Assembly (NCBI GenBank): GCA_001632425.1
Contig: KV425563.1
Location: forward strand, 162,660 to 226,659
Source: Neolentinus lepideus HHB14362 ss-1
Lineage: Eukaryota > Basidiomycota > Agaricomycetes > Gloeophyllales > Gloeophyllaceae
Direction of reading: 5' to 3'
Length of the DNA stretch: 64,000 nt
Positions 1 to 10,366 of this stretch are shown here, piece after piece. Under the pieces are notes generated by a model that had not been told where the DNA came from, searched no databases, and saw nothing but the letters and a program-made list of their open reading frames with translations. Numbering within the stretch: the first letter of the stretch is position 1; every line of letters starts with the position of its first letter. The translations under genes and the position numbers were made by a program.

Positions 1-723
1 CTTTTGATAAGCCAAGATTCAATCTATGTTTGTTAGAGTACTTGTACCGCGTGCATCTCGTACGCCGCCCTCATCTTTGCATTGTCCCGAAAGACATCAG
101 GAAAAACCTCCTGAGCTTATCATATCTAAGTCACATCTGATCGACAAAATCCGTCTGATGTAGATGATTATATAATCAAACATAATAAGAACAAAATCAC
201 TTTGAATTTGTTGTGATTGCATGACCAGCCTTTTTATTATCTGAATAATCTAGCACTGAAAACCATTGAGAAAATCTGTGTATTCTGGTGAGACGGAGCT
301 GGCAGCAGCCTGCGTAGATGGAGCAGTTCCGACCCAGATTTATGGTGAAGCCGGCTTAGCGGGCTGCAACAGTGTCGTGTTAGCGTACCGAGGGGCTGAA
401 GTCAAACCCCTCACTTAAGGCAAGCTGTGAATCTGGAGATCTTTTATTATCATCACTGGCATAAGTGCGCGAATTATGGCTGAGTCTCTCGCCTCGCAGA
501 GAAAGTTTGCCGAGAACCGGATTGGGCCACGACGCAGACTAGGCACAAGGTCGCATATCGGATGCGATCACATGACTTTGTTGATTTGAATTTTGAACTC
601 CGCTACAACTCAGACTTGTTGCGAGTCGCGACTCCTTCCTTGCTCATTCCCTCTGCATTGCTAATGCCCGCTGCCTATCTTCTCACTTGTTTCTGTCAAC
701 GTCTCAGGTCCTAGTCTGTACAG

Positions 724-956
724 TGTTATGTTCATTGCCGGACATGACACTACCGCGCTCATGTTAACTTTCGGACTGTGATAGCGAGACATGTCGACGT
801 GCAAACCCAGCTTCGTGAAGAGGTCGGAGTCGCCCGTGCGCCAGGCAAGGCAGAGCTGTCTGTGGAAGACATGGAGAGGATGCTGTATCTCCGGGCGGTG
901 ATGAAGGTATGTGACCGCTTTGCTGTCCAATGCAGCGGGAATAGGATTTCACACAG
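724..956 (+). pseudogene. Cytochrome P450 fragment (I-helix exon)
   Basis: A CAG acceptor at 721-723 is followed by a frame reading the I-helix oxygen-binding motif AGHDTT. After a break it continues with an acidic stretch and MERMLYLRAVMK, which matches the same exon of the two full P450s in this window (AGHETT, then MERMPYLQAVLK or IESMPYLQAVLK). The donor GTATG at 907 and acceptor at 956 sit at the same positions as in the full genes. The frame is lost soon after the AGHDTT motif (TGA TAG). A scrap of the next exon (Met-Arg, then His-Pro-Ala) follows at about 957-990 before the sequence turns into ATP synthase gamma. Confidence 0.8.
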
Positions 957-989
957 ATGCGCTGTAGGAGACCTTATGGCTGCACCCTG

Positions 990-1360
990 CTGAACGTGCT
1001 AAAGGAGTCGCGTAAGTTCGACCCGCCTCGTAATGTTCACGGCCCTGATTATCATATAGCCGGCTTCAAGGTGTATGAGATGGAGCCTGACTTCATCAAG
1101 TAAATGGCGGAGTTCGCTCTAGCTAATGCTGTCTACGCTACCCTCGTTGAGGGTTATGCCTGTGAAATCGGTGCTTGGTGCGAGTTCCCACTTTTCTCAC
1201 TTCATCTCTCATGCTTACTTGTCCTAGTTGTAATGCTATGGATAACGTGTCCAAGAACACCTCGGGCATGTTAACTCTCTCTAGCTGCAGTACAGCCGTG
1301 GCTGTCAAGCTGCTATCATCAATGAGATGATGAACATTATCACTGGTGTCTCTTCTGTCA
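990..1360 (+). pseudogene. ATP synthase gamma subunit fragment
   Basis: Three exon pieces resemble the C-terminal half of mitochondrial F1 gamma. One ends at 1011. One runs 1060-1177 and reads AEFALANAVYATLVEGYACE. One runs 1228-1357 and reads NAMDNVSKN, then, one frame over, QAAIINEMMNIITGVSS. Introns 1012-1059 (GTAAGT...TAG) and 1178-1227 remain in place. Breaks are a TAA stop near 1101-1103 and a one-base frame change near 1285. The paired Arg codons expected before NAMDN read TGT TGT, as CG to TG changes would give. The piece abuts the P450 fragment within the same inverted-repeat element. Confidence 0.8.
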
Positions 1361-1933
1361 CTATGCTGTACGCCTTACACCTTGGCTGACTAAATTCTGT
1401 AGGTGCGAGTGCATCCTGAGTGGAAGTGAGCAAGTTGACGCATGCTTGGATTTTGGGCCTTTCCAGGCGCCGAGGCGGGAGCTCTCCAGCTCGGTGAGTG
1501 ACCACTTGTTTCTCGCAGTTCATGCAGCTTGCTGACTGCCCCCGGTTTGGTGGTAGGTCCACTTCGCAACATCAACATCTCGGGTAGTTCAAGGATGACC
1601 AGTGGAACAGGTGTGTGGGTAGGGTGTCCCCGTATTGCTATCACTATCATATGCTTTACATGTATATCCCAGTTTACGAGCAATATAGTTTCTTGTTTGA
1701 TCATTCAAATCATTCCTTGCTGTAAACAAACAGGAAAAAAGTGGAATAATGCATGATGATGTGGTCTGTAGTTAGGACTGATCATATGGAATTAGGACTG
1801 ATCATACGGAATCAGCTGGGGGACCAGCCTCAGTGGCCTTACCAGACATGACCAGTGAATCCATTTAATCAGGTATGATTCAGCCGTATTAGACATGATA
1901 TGATATGATAAGCACGGGATGGTTTTCCTGATG

Positions 1934-2093
1934 GACGTGCTGAGCTGAGGTGAGATGCGCACTTTATCCGTTCATTCATTCATTGTTTGCTTACTTGTAA
2001 CCTGTAGCTACTGTTGTCGTGCTACAGGTAATACATTATCTTTGCATTGTCCCGAAAGACGTGCTGAGCTGAGCTACTGTTGTCGTGCTACAG
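1934..2093 (+). repeat. Split/joined repeat, locus A
   Basis: Order: end of segment A (1934-1949), a 58 bp stretch with intron-like ends GTGAG...CTGTAG (1950-2007), segment B (2008-2027, CTACTGTTGTCGTGCTACAG), a 10 bp spacer starting GTAAT, then segments A (2038-2073) and B (2074-2093) joined exactly as if the intron-like stretch had been spliced out. The first half of the upstream A copy is at 73-95, separated by the inserted element 95-1933. Ignoring the insertion, both A+B copies are identical over 56 bases. A diverged relative with the same order lies at 48331-48511. No coding function is recognised. Confidence 0.75.
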
Positions 2094-2358
2094 ACAACTA
2101 CACGTCTTCGCAAAGGTCGTTCATAGCCTAAAACTTCTTGGCTTCCGGCCCCGCGCTGTGATGTCTAATCCTGTTCCTCATATCAATTAACGACTCGTTC
2201 CTTCTCTGGCTGAGCGCAAATGTAACGGATCAAGTCAGACCAATTTGGTCTCAAAGTTGACTGTTAGGGTACTCGATGCCAGCTCTTCTCAGGGGATAAA
2301 CCCTTCCACCACCAAGTCCTCCCCGCACTGATACATTGTAACTACTGGACGTCTCACC

Positions 2359-3668
2359 ATGGCAGCAGCTCGACCTATCGCGCGATGGACTCTACTCTCT
2401 AAGGCTATCGGTAAAGCTCGTTCATCGCACTGCGCTGCTATCACAGACAACGGGATATGTCTCATTTACGGCGGAGAACTGAAGCCTCGTGAGCCCGTGG
2501 ACACAGCACCTCTCACTCTTTCCGAGGAGCAAATTAAAGTTCCCGCCACCAATAGTATCCCTTCGATTAAAGGCTGTGTCCATGCCTTTGACTTTGGTTA
2601 TGGGATTGCTAGAAACGCGGGACAGACTCCGATCGATCGGACTGATAACTGGCAGATTCTCCCTCCCGCCGCAGGACCTGCCCCGCTTCCAAGGGTCGGA
2701 GCGACTGCGGTATGGTCGGCGAAGGACAAGCATTTCTATATGTGGGGTGGTCGTGGGGGTGTCGATATGGCTCCTGTTGGTGCCGAGGAGCTTGGAGTGT
2801 GGAAGGGTTCATTAACGCATACCAACGAAGGTGGTACAGCTCAGCTTGCATCCATCCGTTGGGAGAAGGTGACTGCTAAGAATGAGGGCGAAGCACCCGA
2901 GTCCCGCAGTTACCATGCATCTGTTGCTCTCAATGTTCGTTGTTTGCATTGTTGAACGTGTTTCAGTCAATGACGTTACTTAGGGCAAAGTGTACATTCA
3001 CGCGGGATGTCCAGAGAAAGGCAGGTTATCGACGTTGTATTCATTCGACGTCGAGACCCTCTCTTGGAAGCTACTCGCACCAGGCCCGGAACCGGGCAGA
3101 GGCGGTACCACTCTCGCTGCTGCCTCACTTAAGGAGCATGGTGATGTTCTCTTGCGTTTTGGAGGTACGACTACAACCATAGTTCCTGCTATCTATTTAC
3201 CCTGTCGCTTCAGGCTTCGCCGGACACGAACTCCCGACCGACCTCTCGCTCGACATATACATCATCACCGAAGACGTATGGCGCACCGTTGTCCCGGTCC
3301 CAGATCCGGAGTTTCGGCGTCCTGGCCCACGTTCTGTTCATGGATTCACCTCCTTCCGCTCCAAATCTCCTGCCCTGTCCGACGCGGTAGCAGTCCTCTA
3401 CCACGGCGAAGGCGAAGCGTCGGACTTGGGGCATGCCGGAGCCGGTAACTTCTACAACGACGTTTGGTTGCTCCTGGACAGTGCTGGAGGACTGGCGTGG
3501 AAAAAAGTGAGTAATGGTGAGAGCGGAGAAGCTATACCTGAAGGGCGAGGGTGGTTCCCATCCGTATCGTGGGTTAAGGAGAACAGAGAAACCACCGTGG
3601 TTCTGTTTGGTGGGTTGCTGACCTCGAATGAACGCAGCGACGAGCTTTGGGCGCTTCAAATTGAATGA
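2359..3668 (+). CDS. Kelch-repeat protein
   Basis: Exons 2359-2934, 2984-3164 and 3214-3668 join in phase to a 403-residue protein. It is a beta-propeller of kelch type: recurring blocks with Gly-Gly turns (LIYGGE, YMWGGRGG, LRFGG, VLFGG) followed by Trp-containing strands such as WEKV and WKLL. No signal peptide and no other domain is seen, so it is probably an intracellular propeller used for protein binding. Nitrile-specifier-like and galactose-oxidase-central-domain names are common for such proteins, but no catalytic residues can be identified. The start is the first ATG in frame. The gene begins 265 bases after the split/joined repeat. Confidence 0.85.
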
Positions 3669-4056
3669 GAGCTTCGTAGCAAAGAATGATGTACGATATT
3701 CAAGAGCTGCGATTCTATACTGGGGGGATAGCAATGCCATTCAAGTAACGAGTGGCTCATTCAGGATCCCATGCTAAGCCCGAGATTTGCAAAGCGATCC
3801 AGATAAGGAGATTTTGCCGCAGAAGAAGCACCTGACAGGAACGCTCTTCGTGACTTCGTCCCGTGGAGTCGCTTGATCCCATGATTGCCAGATGGCCAGT
3901 ATACATCGCGTATTCTGATTAGCAGGGCTGTGAACTAAAAGGCGAAGCACAAGTGTCGTAAGCACGCAACCGAAACCTGATAACTTAAGTTCGACCTTAA
4001 CATACTGTCAGTTCACGTTCATTCCCCCTGCTTCGCATTAACGCTGAAACATATAG

Positions 4057-5364
4057 ATGGAGCAACGCGCGGCGGAAACAGGCATCAAGGTTATCATCGT
4101 GGGTGCTGGATTCGCTGGGCTTACAGCCGCCATCGAGTGCTACAGAAAGGGCCACGACGTTGTAGTCTTCGAGAGCTTCCCGGAGCTCAAGCCTCTAGGG
4201 GACATCATTTCCTTCGGTCGCAACGCCGGTCGTATTGTTGCGCGATGGGGTAACGGATCAGTGGTCGAGCAGATCTATCCCATCAGCATCCAGAATAAGG
4301 AGCTTAAGTTCTTCAAGTATGACGGAGACTTCATCATTGCTCAGCAAGTCCCCCCACAGAATCCCGTCGCACCATTCTTGAACGGCCATCGCGGCGAGAT
4401 TCACGAGATCTTGTTCAACCATGCCAAGAAGATAGGCATTGACATCAGGCTGGGATGTCGGGTGCTAGAATACGTCGAGGAGCCAGGGAGGGCAGGAGTC
4501 CGGGTGAACGGAGAGACGATATGGGGTGATGTCGTGGTTGGCAGCGATGGTGTTCGAAGTAAAGCGAGAGAACTAGTCCTCGGTTACGTCGACAAGCCGA
4601 AGTCCTCCGGTTATGCCATCTATCGTGCGTGGTTCGACTCCGAGCCGCTGCTGAAGGACCCCATGACAAAGCACCTCGTCGAGAACGGAGATACTCACAC
4701 CGGCTGGCTCGGCCCTGAAGTACATTTCCTTGCCGCTTCTCTGAAAGGCGGCGAAGACTTCTCTTGGGTGTGCACACATAAAGATGACGCCGATATCGAG
4801 GAGTCGTGGTCCTTCCCAGGGAAGATCGAGGACGCGCTCAAGGTTATAGATGGATGGGATCCTATTGTACGTCGCATCGTTGAGTTAACACCCGAGTGTG
4901 TGGATTGGAAGCTGGTTTACCGTGATCCGTTACCGACTTGGATATCGAAAGAAGCCCGGACGTGCCTAGTAGGAGATGCTGCGCACCCGTTCCTGCCAAC
5001 GTCCATCCAGGGCGCGTCCCAAGCAATGGAGGATGGATGCGTGCTTGCAGCCTGCTTGCAGATCGGAGGAAAAGAAAATGTACCTACCGCTGTCCGGGCG
5101 TACCAGAAGATCCGGTACGGTCGTGTACGCCGGGCGCAGCTGCTTGGAGAGGAGACCAGGGATACGTGGCACAAGGCTGACTTCGACAAGATCAAGGACG
5201 ATCCAGAGAAGATCAAATTGAAGAGAGAAGATTGGTTGTTTGCCTTCGATTGTGAGGCGAATACCTACGAGGTCTACGAGGGCGTCGTGAAGGAATTAGC
5301 AGGGACTCCTACTGCGGATGTCGTACAATTGCTACCCATAGAAAGTATTAATGTAGCGGCCTAG
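4057..5364 (+). CDS. FAD-dependent monooxygenase (salicylate hydroxylase-like)
   Basis: A single 435-residue exon. It has the three signatures of group A flavoprotein aromatic hydroxylases (FAD_binding_3 family): the dinucleotide-binding GAGFAG at residues 16-21, a VVVGSDGVRS block (the DG motif) near residue 155, and GDAAHPFLP near residue 306, which contacts the FAD ribityl chain. Such enzymes use NAD(P)H and oxygen to hydroxylate aromatic or polyketide substrates; the substrate cannot be told from sequence. Lack of introns is unusual beside its intron-rich neighbours. It is not part of an evident biosynthetic cluster. Confidence 0.88.
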   Translation: MEQRAAETGIKVIIVGAGFAGLTAAIECYRKGHDVVVFESFPELKPLGDIISFGRNAGRIVARWGNGSVVEQIYPISIQNKELKFFKYDGDFIIAQQVPPQNPVAPFLNGHRGEIHEILFNHAKKIGIDIRLGCRVLEYVEEPGRAGVRVNGETIWGDVVVGSDGVRSKARELVLGYVDKPKSSGYAIYRAWFDSEPLLKDPMTKHLVENGDTHTGWLGPEVHFLAASLKGGEDFSWVCTHKDDADIEESWSFPGKIEDALKVIDGWDPIVRRIVELTPECVDWKLVYRDPLPTWISKEARTCLVGDAAHPFLPTSIQGASQAMEDGCVLAACLQIGGKENVPTAVRAYQKIRYGRVRRAQLLGEETRDTWHKADFDKIKDDPEKIKLKREDWLFAFDCEANTYEVYEGVVKELAGTPTADVVQLLPIESINVAA

Positions 5365-5975
5365 GCGAATGAAGGGCGATGAATCCGATGTCGCGCTAAT
5401 GGTGGTGGTCTGTATATGCATATTAGCATACCCATCCGGTCAAAACCCCACCATTAGAACGGAAAATACACACGTTACTTCGGGATACACAATTTTGTCC
5501 GTTGCCATCAGAAGCTGACTTATAATCGCCAAGTAATGCCTAAGAAAGAAGCGTGAGCATTGTGCGGCTTTACGTGCATGGACGCGCGCCGACATATTGC
5601 TACCGATCTGGTTCTGTCAATATCTTGTCGGATGCTCTGAAATAGAAGCGTGTATTTGTACTAGCTCAAGTAGAGGTCAATCTTGGTCGTCAGAGCAGGA
5701 TGGACAGAGAATATGTCATACAAGGTATATTGACGTACACGTAGCAAGAGTTCGAGCTTGAAAGTGCAAAGAAGTATAAAGTAAGGATCATAAAACCGTT
5801 GACCACGACCCTGATACCCAAGAGGGTAGTCTAGCATATTATACAATCTGTGTCCGATTTGACAAGTCTAGCTTCGAGCATTGCACGTAATGTTCCGTTT
5901 GGCGTGAAATAGCTTGTGCCACTAAAGGCAGAATATTGAGCGGCCTTCCCACCAAGCGCGGTTGACAAGGTCGAC
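5365..5975. other. Intergenic, nothing recognised
   Basis: The 3' flanks of two convergent genes. I see no coding similarity, repeat or RNA gene here. Confidence 0.5.
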
Positions 5976-7300
5976 TTACTCATACATGAGATTGCTACCC
6001 ATCAAGCTCTCGTCAAGTCCGGCTTGGACAATTCCTGTGTGTCTACCCGGAGTCAGCTGAGTCGACGACTTGAGCCTAAGGGTGATAGTGGGCTTGGGTT
6101 TTGCTTTAGACCGGGGGGAGCCCGATGTAGATGTAGTATCTGGAGGCGATGATTGGGTATATCTACTTTCACGGATGACCAACCGGGAGTCTATCCATGT
6201 TGGTGGGGAATCCTCAAGGATCTCGAGAGACACAAGCCAGGACCCGGGCTTGATAACTTTTCCAGCAACGGCATCGTACGCGGTGGCCACTGCGAAGGTA
6301 AGACGAAACATACGTCCTTCGCAAGTGAAAGCCAGTTATACTGTGAAGGTCCCAAACACAAAACGAGGGACGTGCCTTTTCCTATAAAGTCTAAGGGTAT
6401 TCGGCCACCAACACGCATCCGCTTCTGGAAGAGAGGTACTTCTAAATGTGCAGCGAACGCGGCATCGTCGTCGGTCATGTGTACTACCCTCACTCTGTCC
6501 TTCCGGCCTATACCTCTCCCTAGCTCGCTCATCATATCGGTGGGATCTGGCGTCGCAGTTCCGAATAGAATCTGATCCGTCCCAACGACAGGGGCAAAGG
6601 CTTCGGTGGATCGAATGCATTGAAAGAGGGCGTCATCCGAGTTCAGCATACATGCAAGTCTAATATCTGATTTCGTGGCTTCCGTGAGTGGCGCGGAGAA
6701 CTTGAGTAGAGTGAGAACGACAGCTCTCTCCGATCCGCTTGAATTATCATTCGGCTCCTCATCAAAAGGAGTGTAAGCGCTCGATAAAGATCGAGCAGGC
6801 CGAGGACTCGAAGAATTATTGTGCGCAGTGGAGCGACGTATCGGACGCTTGAGGATTGCCCAGTAGATCGGAGTGTGGCCCTCGATACTCTTCTCTTGTA
6901 GCAAAGATGAGAAGGATATATCGTGCATAATGGATGTGTCCGCACAACTCTCCAATATACCAATCGCGCTTTCATCACTGTTACCATTAGTGTCGTCTTC
7001 GGAAAGCTGTGTAATGACCCCATGAATTAGGCTCAGGATGGTAGTCCGCACTTGACGTGCAGTCCGAGTAGCGCCCAGGTTAAATGGTAACCAGGATCTG
7101 GATTTCAGATGCGAGGTTTGCAACTTGCTCTTGGCGCTTGATAGAGAATCGCCTTGCGGCGAGGATGAGTTCGACGAGGAAGAGTTCGGTTTCTCTTCAG
7201 CAGCGGTAGCACTTGACGGGCCCGCAACCAAGGAGTCATATGATGGGGGTGCTTCTGCGGGAGTAGGATCTTCAGGAAGCGGGACTTTGTCAATGATCAT
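5976..7300 (-). CDS. Conserved hypothetical protein, ankyrin-like segment
   Basis: The first exon starts with the ATG at 7300 and runs to about 6357; the second is about 6289-5976. The donor is uncertain: GTTTGG at 6357 keeps the phase, while GTATAA at about 6337 is a better donor but does not. The N-terminal third is rich in Ser, Pro and Glu and looks disordered, with a PPSY motif near residue 20. The middle contains an ankyrin-like piece (EGHTPIYWAILKR) and a helical segment. The C-terminal part after the intron looks like a beta-rich domain. No enzyme motif is visible and no function is proposed. About 400 residues. Confidence 0.65.
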
Positions 7301-8573
7301 TGCCGTTGTTGCAACTAGGAGCGAACAACCTCTGGGTCAGCGGATCTTGATATGTTTGCCAGTGAGAATAGACAATTAATTGTACCTTATGCGGATGTGT
7401 CGCAAAAAAAGTATCAATACCTGCGAGCAGCACAAGAGTCCGCAACAGCAGAAGGGGAGTTGAGAGGACTAGAAATGCTGCGGCAGCTTTTCGGTGCGCA
7501 GTGCCACAGTAATCAGGCTAGACACGTGGGCGCACAGCTTGCACAGCTTCCTCGGTCCGCCCTTGGACGTTTCTGGACAATTTCGGTCTGGACGCTCTTC
7601 CGTGCCTTCTTCGTTCCTTTTCGTTCCTTGCCGGCCTTCCTGTCATTTGATTCACTTCGCGGATTCAGCTTATACTTGGGTCTTAGAAAACGTATAAAAA
7701 CCCTCCATATGCTTATACTCGTACTCAGTTTTACGCCTAACAAAGAGACCTGTCTTCCAAAGCGAGTGAACTACCTATCGCTGCACAAGAAATGGGATTT
7801 CGGCGAAGCATACAAGAAATCGGAAGATACGAGGCACCACCATAACTTGTTCATTGCTTTTATACTCCATGATATTGTTACAACTGATTATACCACATTA
7901 TCCGATCTACCACTCGCCTGATCGGGGTCTACAGCGTCCTGCAGTTGCGATGATTGACTACCGGAAAGCTGGACCTCAGATGCTGACAGGTAACTTCTAG
8001 AATTAAGCCAGTTCTATATTCAGTGATTGTGAGTGATGATACTCACTATACAAAGGAATCTAAGACCACCCCTTCCGAACTAAGTCCTGTCCCGTCACCA
8101 GAATTCGCAGCCGACATTTCCTCGAGAGGGGGGACCATCACGAGGCGAGGAGTGAGACATTTCGAAATTATTACTGATTCCAGTCTTGCAGGAGGTATTC
8201 TGTTCAAGAAGGTACTGACATAGATACACATCTCAAAGCCAGATTAACATTAGCTAGATCCGAATGGGTCAAGCGCAATGAGAAGTCTCACAGCTTCATA
8301 GGACAAGTATCCTTTCTGAAGACCATTCCTTGATATATTCTGCAAGCGGATGTGCATCTGTGCAGCATGTTATTACGTGATGGTCTAGTATGAGTATAAG
8401 GGACACGTGCATAGTGACGACTGGTAAATAGTTGCGAGCTGGAGGCAGAGACGAGGATCAATAACTTCAGCGTACAGGAAATAAGTCCCATAGCCTACCA
8501 AGTGAAAGCAGTATATCAATGTTTACGCCACTATGTTGGGAAAAGGGACAGGCACTCACAAACATCAATGGCA
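7301..8573. other. Intergenic, nothing convincing
   Basis: Two open stretches occur on the + strand (7352-7921 and 8023-8225). The first has low-complexity, atypical composition and neither shows a recognisable domain, so I do not call them genes. No repeat is seen. Confidence 0.4.
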
Positions 8574-9748
8574 CTAATAGGGTCCAGACATACTCGGGAA
8601 GCCTAAGAAATTCATAGTGGGTAGAAACACGGACCACTCATTGCCAGTACGGAAAAAGCTAAGATATGTCGCTGTCAGAGCGCAAAGAATACAGACATAG
8701 AGGAGAGAAGTGACCATCGAAGCAAATGCGGGTATGATATAGTAAACGCAGTCGTGACTGGACAAGGTAATGAAAACTCTGGAAGAGAACGGTAACGTAG
8801 CGAAACCAGCTAGGCTGGTATTATGAAGACGACACAGGCCAAGAACGGCCAGCACGGCCCATATGATGACAAGGCTACTGACTGAGAACAATATAGTAGT
8901 GCAGAAGCCGTAAAAGGTGATATACGTACCGTACGCGGCGAGTAGAAGGTGCATGACAGAGTCATTCCAGACACCTCCTGCTTCAGCTGCAGCTATGCTC
9001 CGATATTAATAACATCCACTAGCTATGGCGAGCGAACTCACAGCATATCACGATAACCCAGAGCGCGAGATTAAGCAGTAGAATGGCGATGGTGATACTG
9101 TTCTTTCTCCACATCGAGACACTTCGATATGGTATCAGGAAATTATGCGATAATCCCCCCAATGCAAGCAGATCACGGGAACGTACATAACCCATCGTAA
9201 ATCTATGTGCGATAACGTTAGTCATCTACGACAATAGCAAGCGGCGCATCTGATAAGCAACCACTTTCCGAGGGAATGGGCGACAGTTCCAACCTGGAAA
9301 GATAGTCTCAGCGTCTTCAGGCTGAAACGTCAGAGTTCTGTTTGCGCGGTGAAACGCAAAAGATCCACTTACGTCTGAGGGGAGGGGGGTATCATTGACA
9401 ACGAGGCCAGTTACTATGCACGTGAGTGTTGTCCAGCGGCAAGCGAAGTAAAGAATCGTGCCCCATCTGCACATATCCCGTTTTCGCAGCATGGTCCAGT
9501 CGAAGGGAAATCTGTGGATAACCTCCCGCCTTCAAACATCTCAGCTGAATGACAAGGATACAAGGGAGAGCATAGTCATACGCATATACCCCACCAAGCA
9601 CGTGTAATATGAAAGTGGTCACATCTACGTATTTCCGATGCAATATGTGAGGATGGCGTATCAGTTGGATGTATATATAGACGGCTGGATGTGACTTGCC
9701 TCGCTGTTTCTCGAGATCCTCCGGGTAGGTACCCTTCCAATAAGACAT
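8574..9748 (-). CDS. DUF6533-like multi-pass membrane protein
   Basis: Several short exons on the minus strand (about 9748-9590, 9520-9370, 9230-9020 and 8954-8574) encode hydrophobic segments typical of the seven-helix DUF6533 proteins of mushrooms. Visible are a YDYAL motif after the first helix, a basic stretch then WGTILYFACRW, and later helices ITIAILLLNLALWVIVICC and VSSLVIIWAVLAVLGL. The starting ATG is at 9748. Exact boundaries are not fixed: a donor inside the YDYAL region is ambiguous and one could read it as a damaged copy. These proteins are abundant and functionally undefined in Agaricomycetes. Confidence 0.55.
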
Positions 9749-10366
9749 AGTCTTGCGAACTTGGGCACGACAACCGAGACAGAGTTCGAGAGGATGCTAT
9801 TTAGAGGGCATGCTCATCCGAGGGCCGGACTGCAGATCGCACCGTCTTCTCAAGCATGTATGAACTCTCTTGACTTTCCCGATTGCTAATTGATTCCAAA
9901 CCCAAATGTGTTATAAGAGAAAGCCACAGTTGGCTGTACAGTTTCACGGCAATCGCGATACGCGTTAAGTCTCTGCGAATGCAGTCTTAGTAGGGAAATA
10001 GAGGGATGTTGGGGTGACTTCGTGAAGTGTAGCCTTCTGTAAAGGCATTTAATGCAGCAGATGACGTCTCGGTTGTATTGGCAAGTAGCCAGTAGTTTTA
10101 CGTCTATATCGATTCTATTGCAGTGCACGTGTGCAGGAACTCTGTAAGGAGTTGTAAATAGGATCGGCGTGCGAGACACCAACATGGAAACGATGCATCA
10201 AATACCTCTACAGAGGACCCACTGAGGGCCCCAACTTTGCCCAACTATCCCAAGTATGCATCGTCATCTTTCGTGAGCGAGAAAGATCGGCTTGACAATC
10301 CCTCAGCTCGGCCCAATTCATCTCTATCGTCTGGACATCAGTAAATCACATCTCGAGTTCACTACC
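9749..10366. other. Intergenic, nothing recognised
   Basis: Lies upstream of the DUF6533-like gene and downstream of the MFS gene. One 99-codon open frame has no recognisable features. Confidence 0.45.

Larger units (their letters stand above)
95..1933. mobile_element. TIR element carrying captured gene fragments
   Basis: The left end (starting CATCAGGAAAAACC at 95) and the right end (GGTTTTCCTGATG ending at 1933) are inverted copies. The similarity runs about 35 bases inward and includes GCTTATCATATC on both sides. The dinucleotide GA lies just outside each end (93-94 and 1934-1935). An uninterrupted copy of the target is present at 2038-2073, so the insertion can be read directly. Inside are a P450 fragment and an ATP synthase gamma fragment, both with introns retained, so the capture was from DNA and not from mRNA. 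No transposase is seen, so it would be non-autonomous, like the Pack-type elements described in plants. The superfamily is not assigned. Confidence 0.75.

Noticed and set aside
1775..1815. Tandem duplication of a 20 bp unit (TTAGGACTGATCATA...)
   Set aside because: Real but only two units; it looks like ordinary slippage inside the inverted-repeat element.
7352..7921. 189-codon open frame on the + strand
   Set aside because: Composition is atypical, there is no domain or splice context, and no relatives are recognised.
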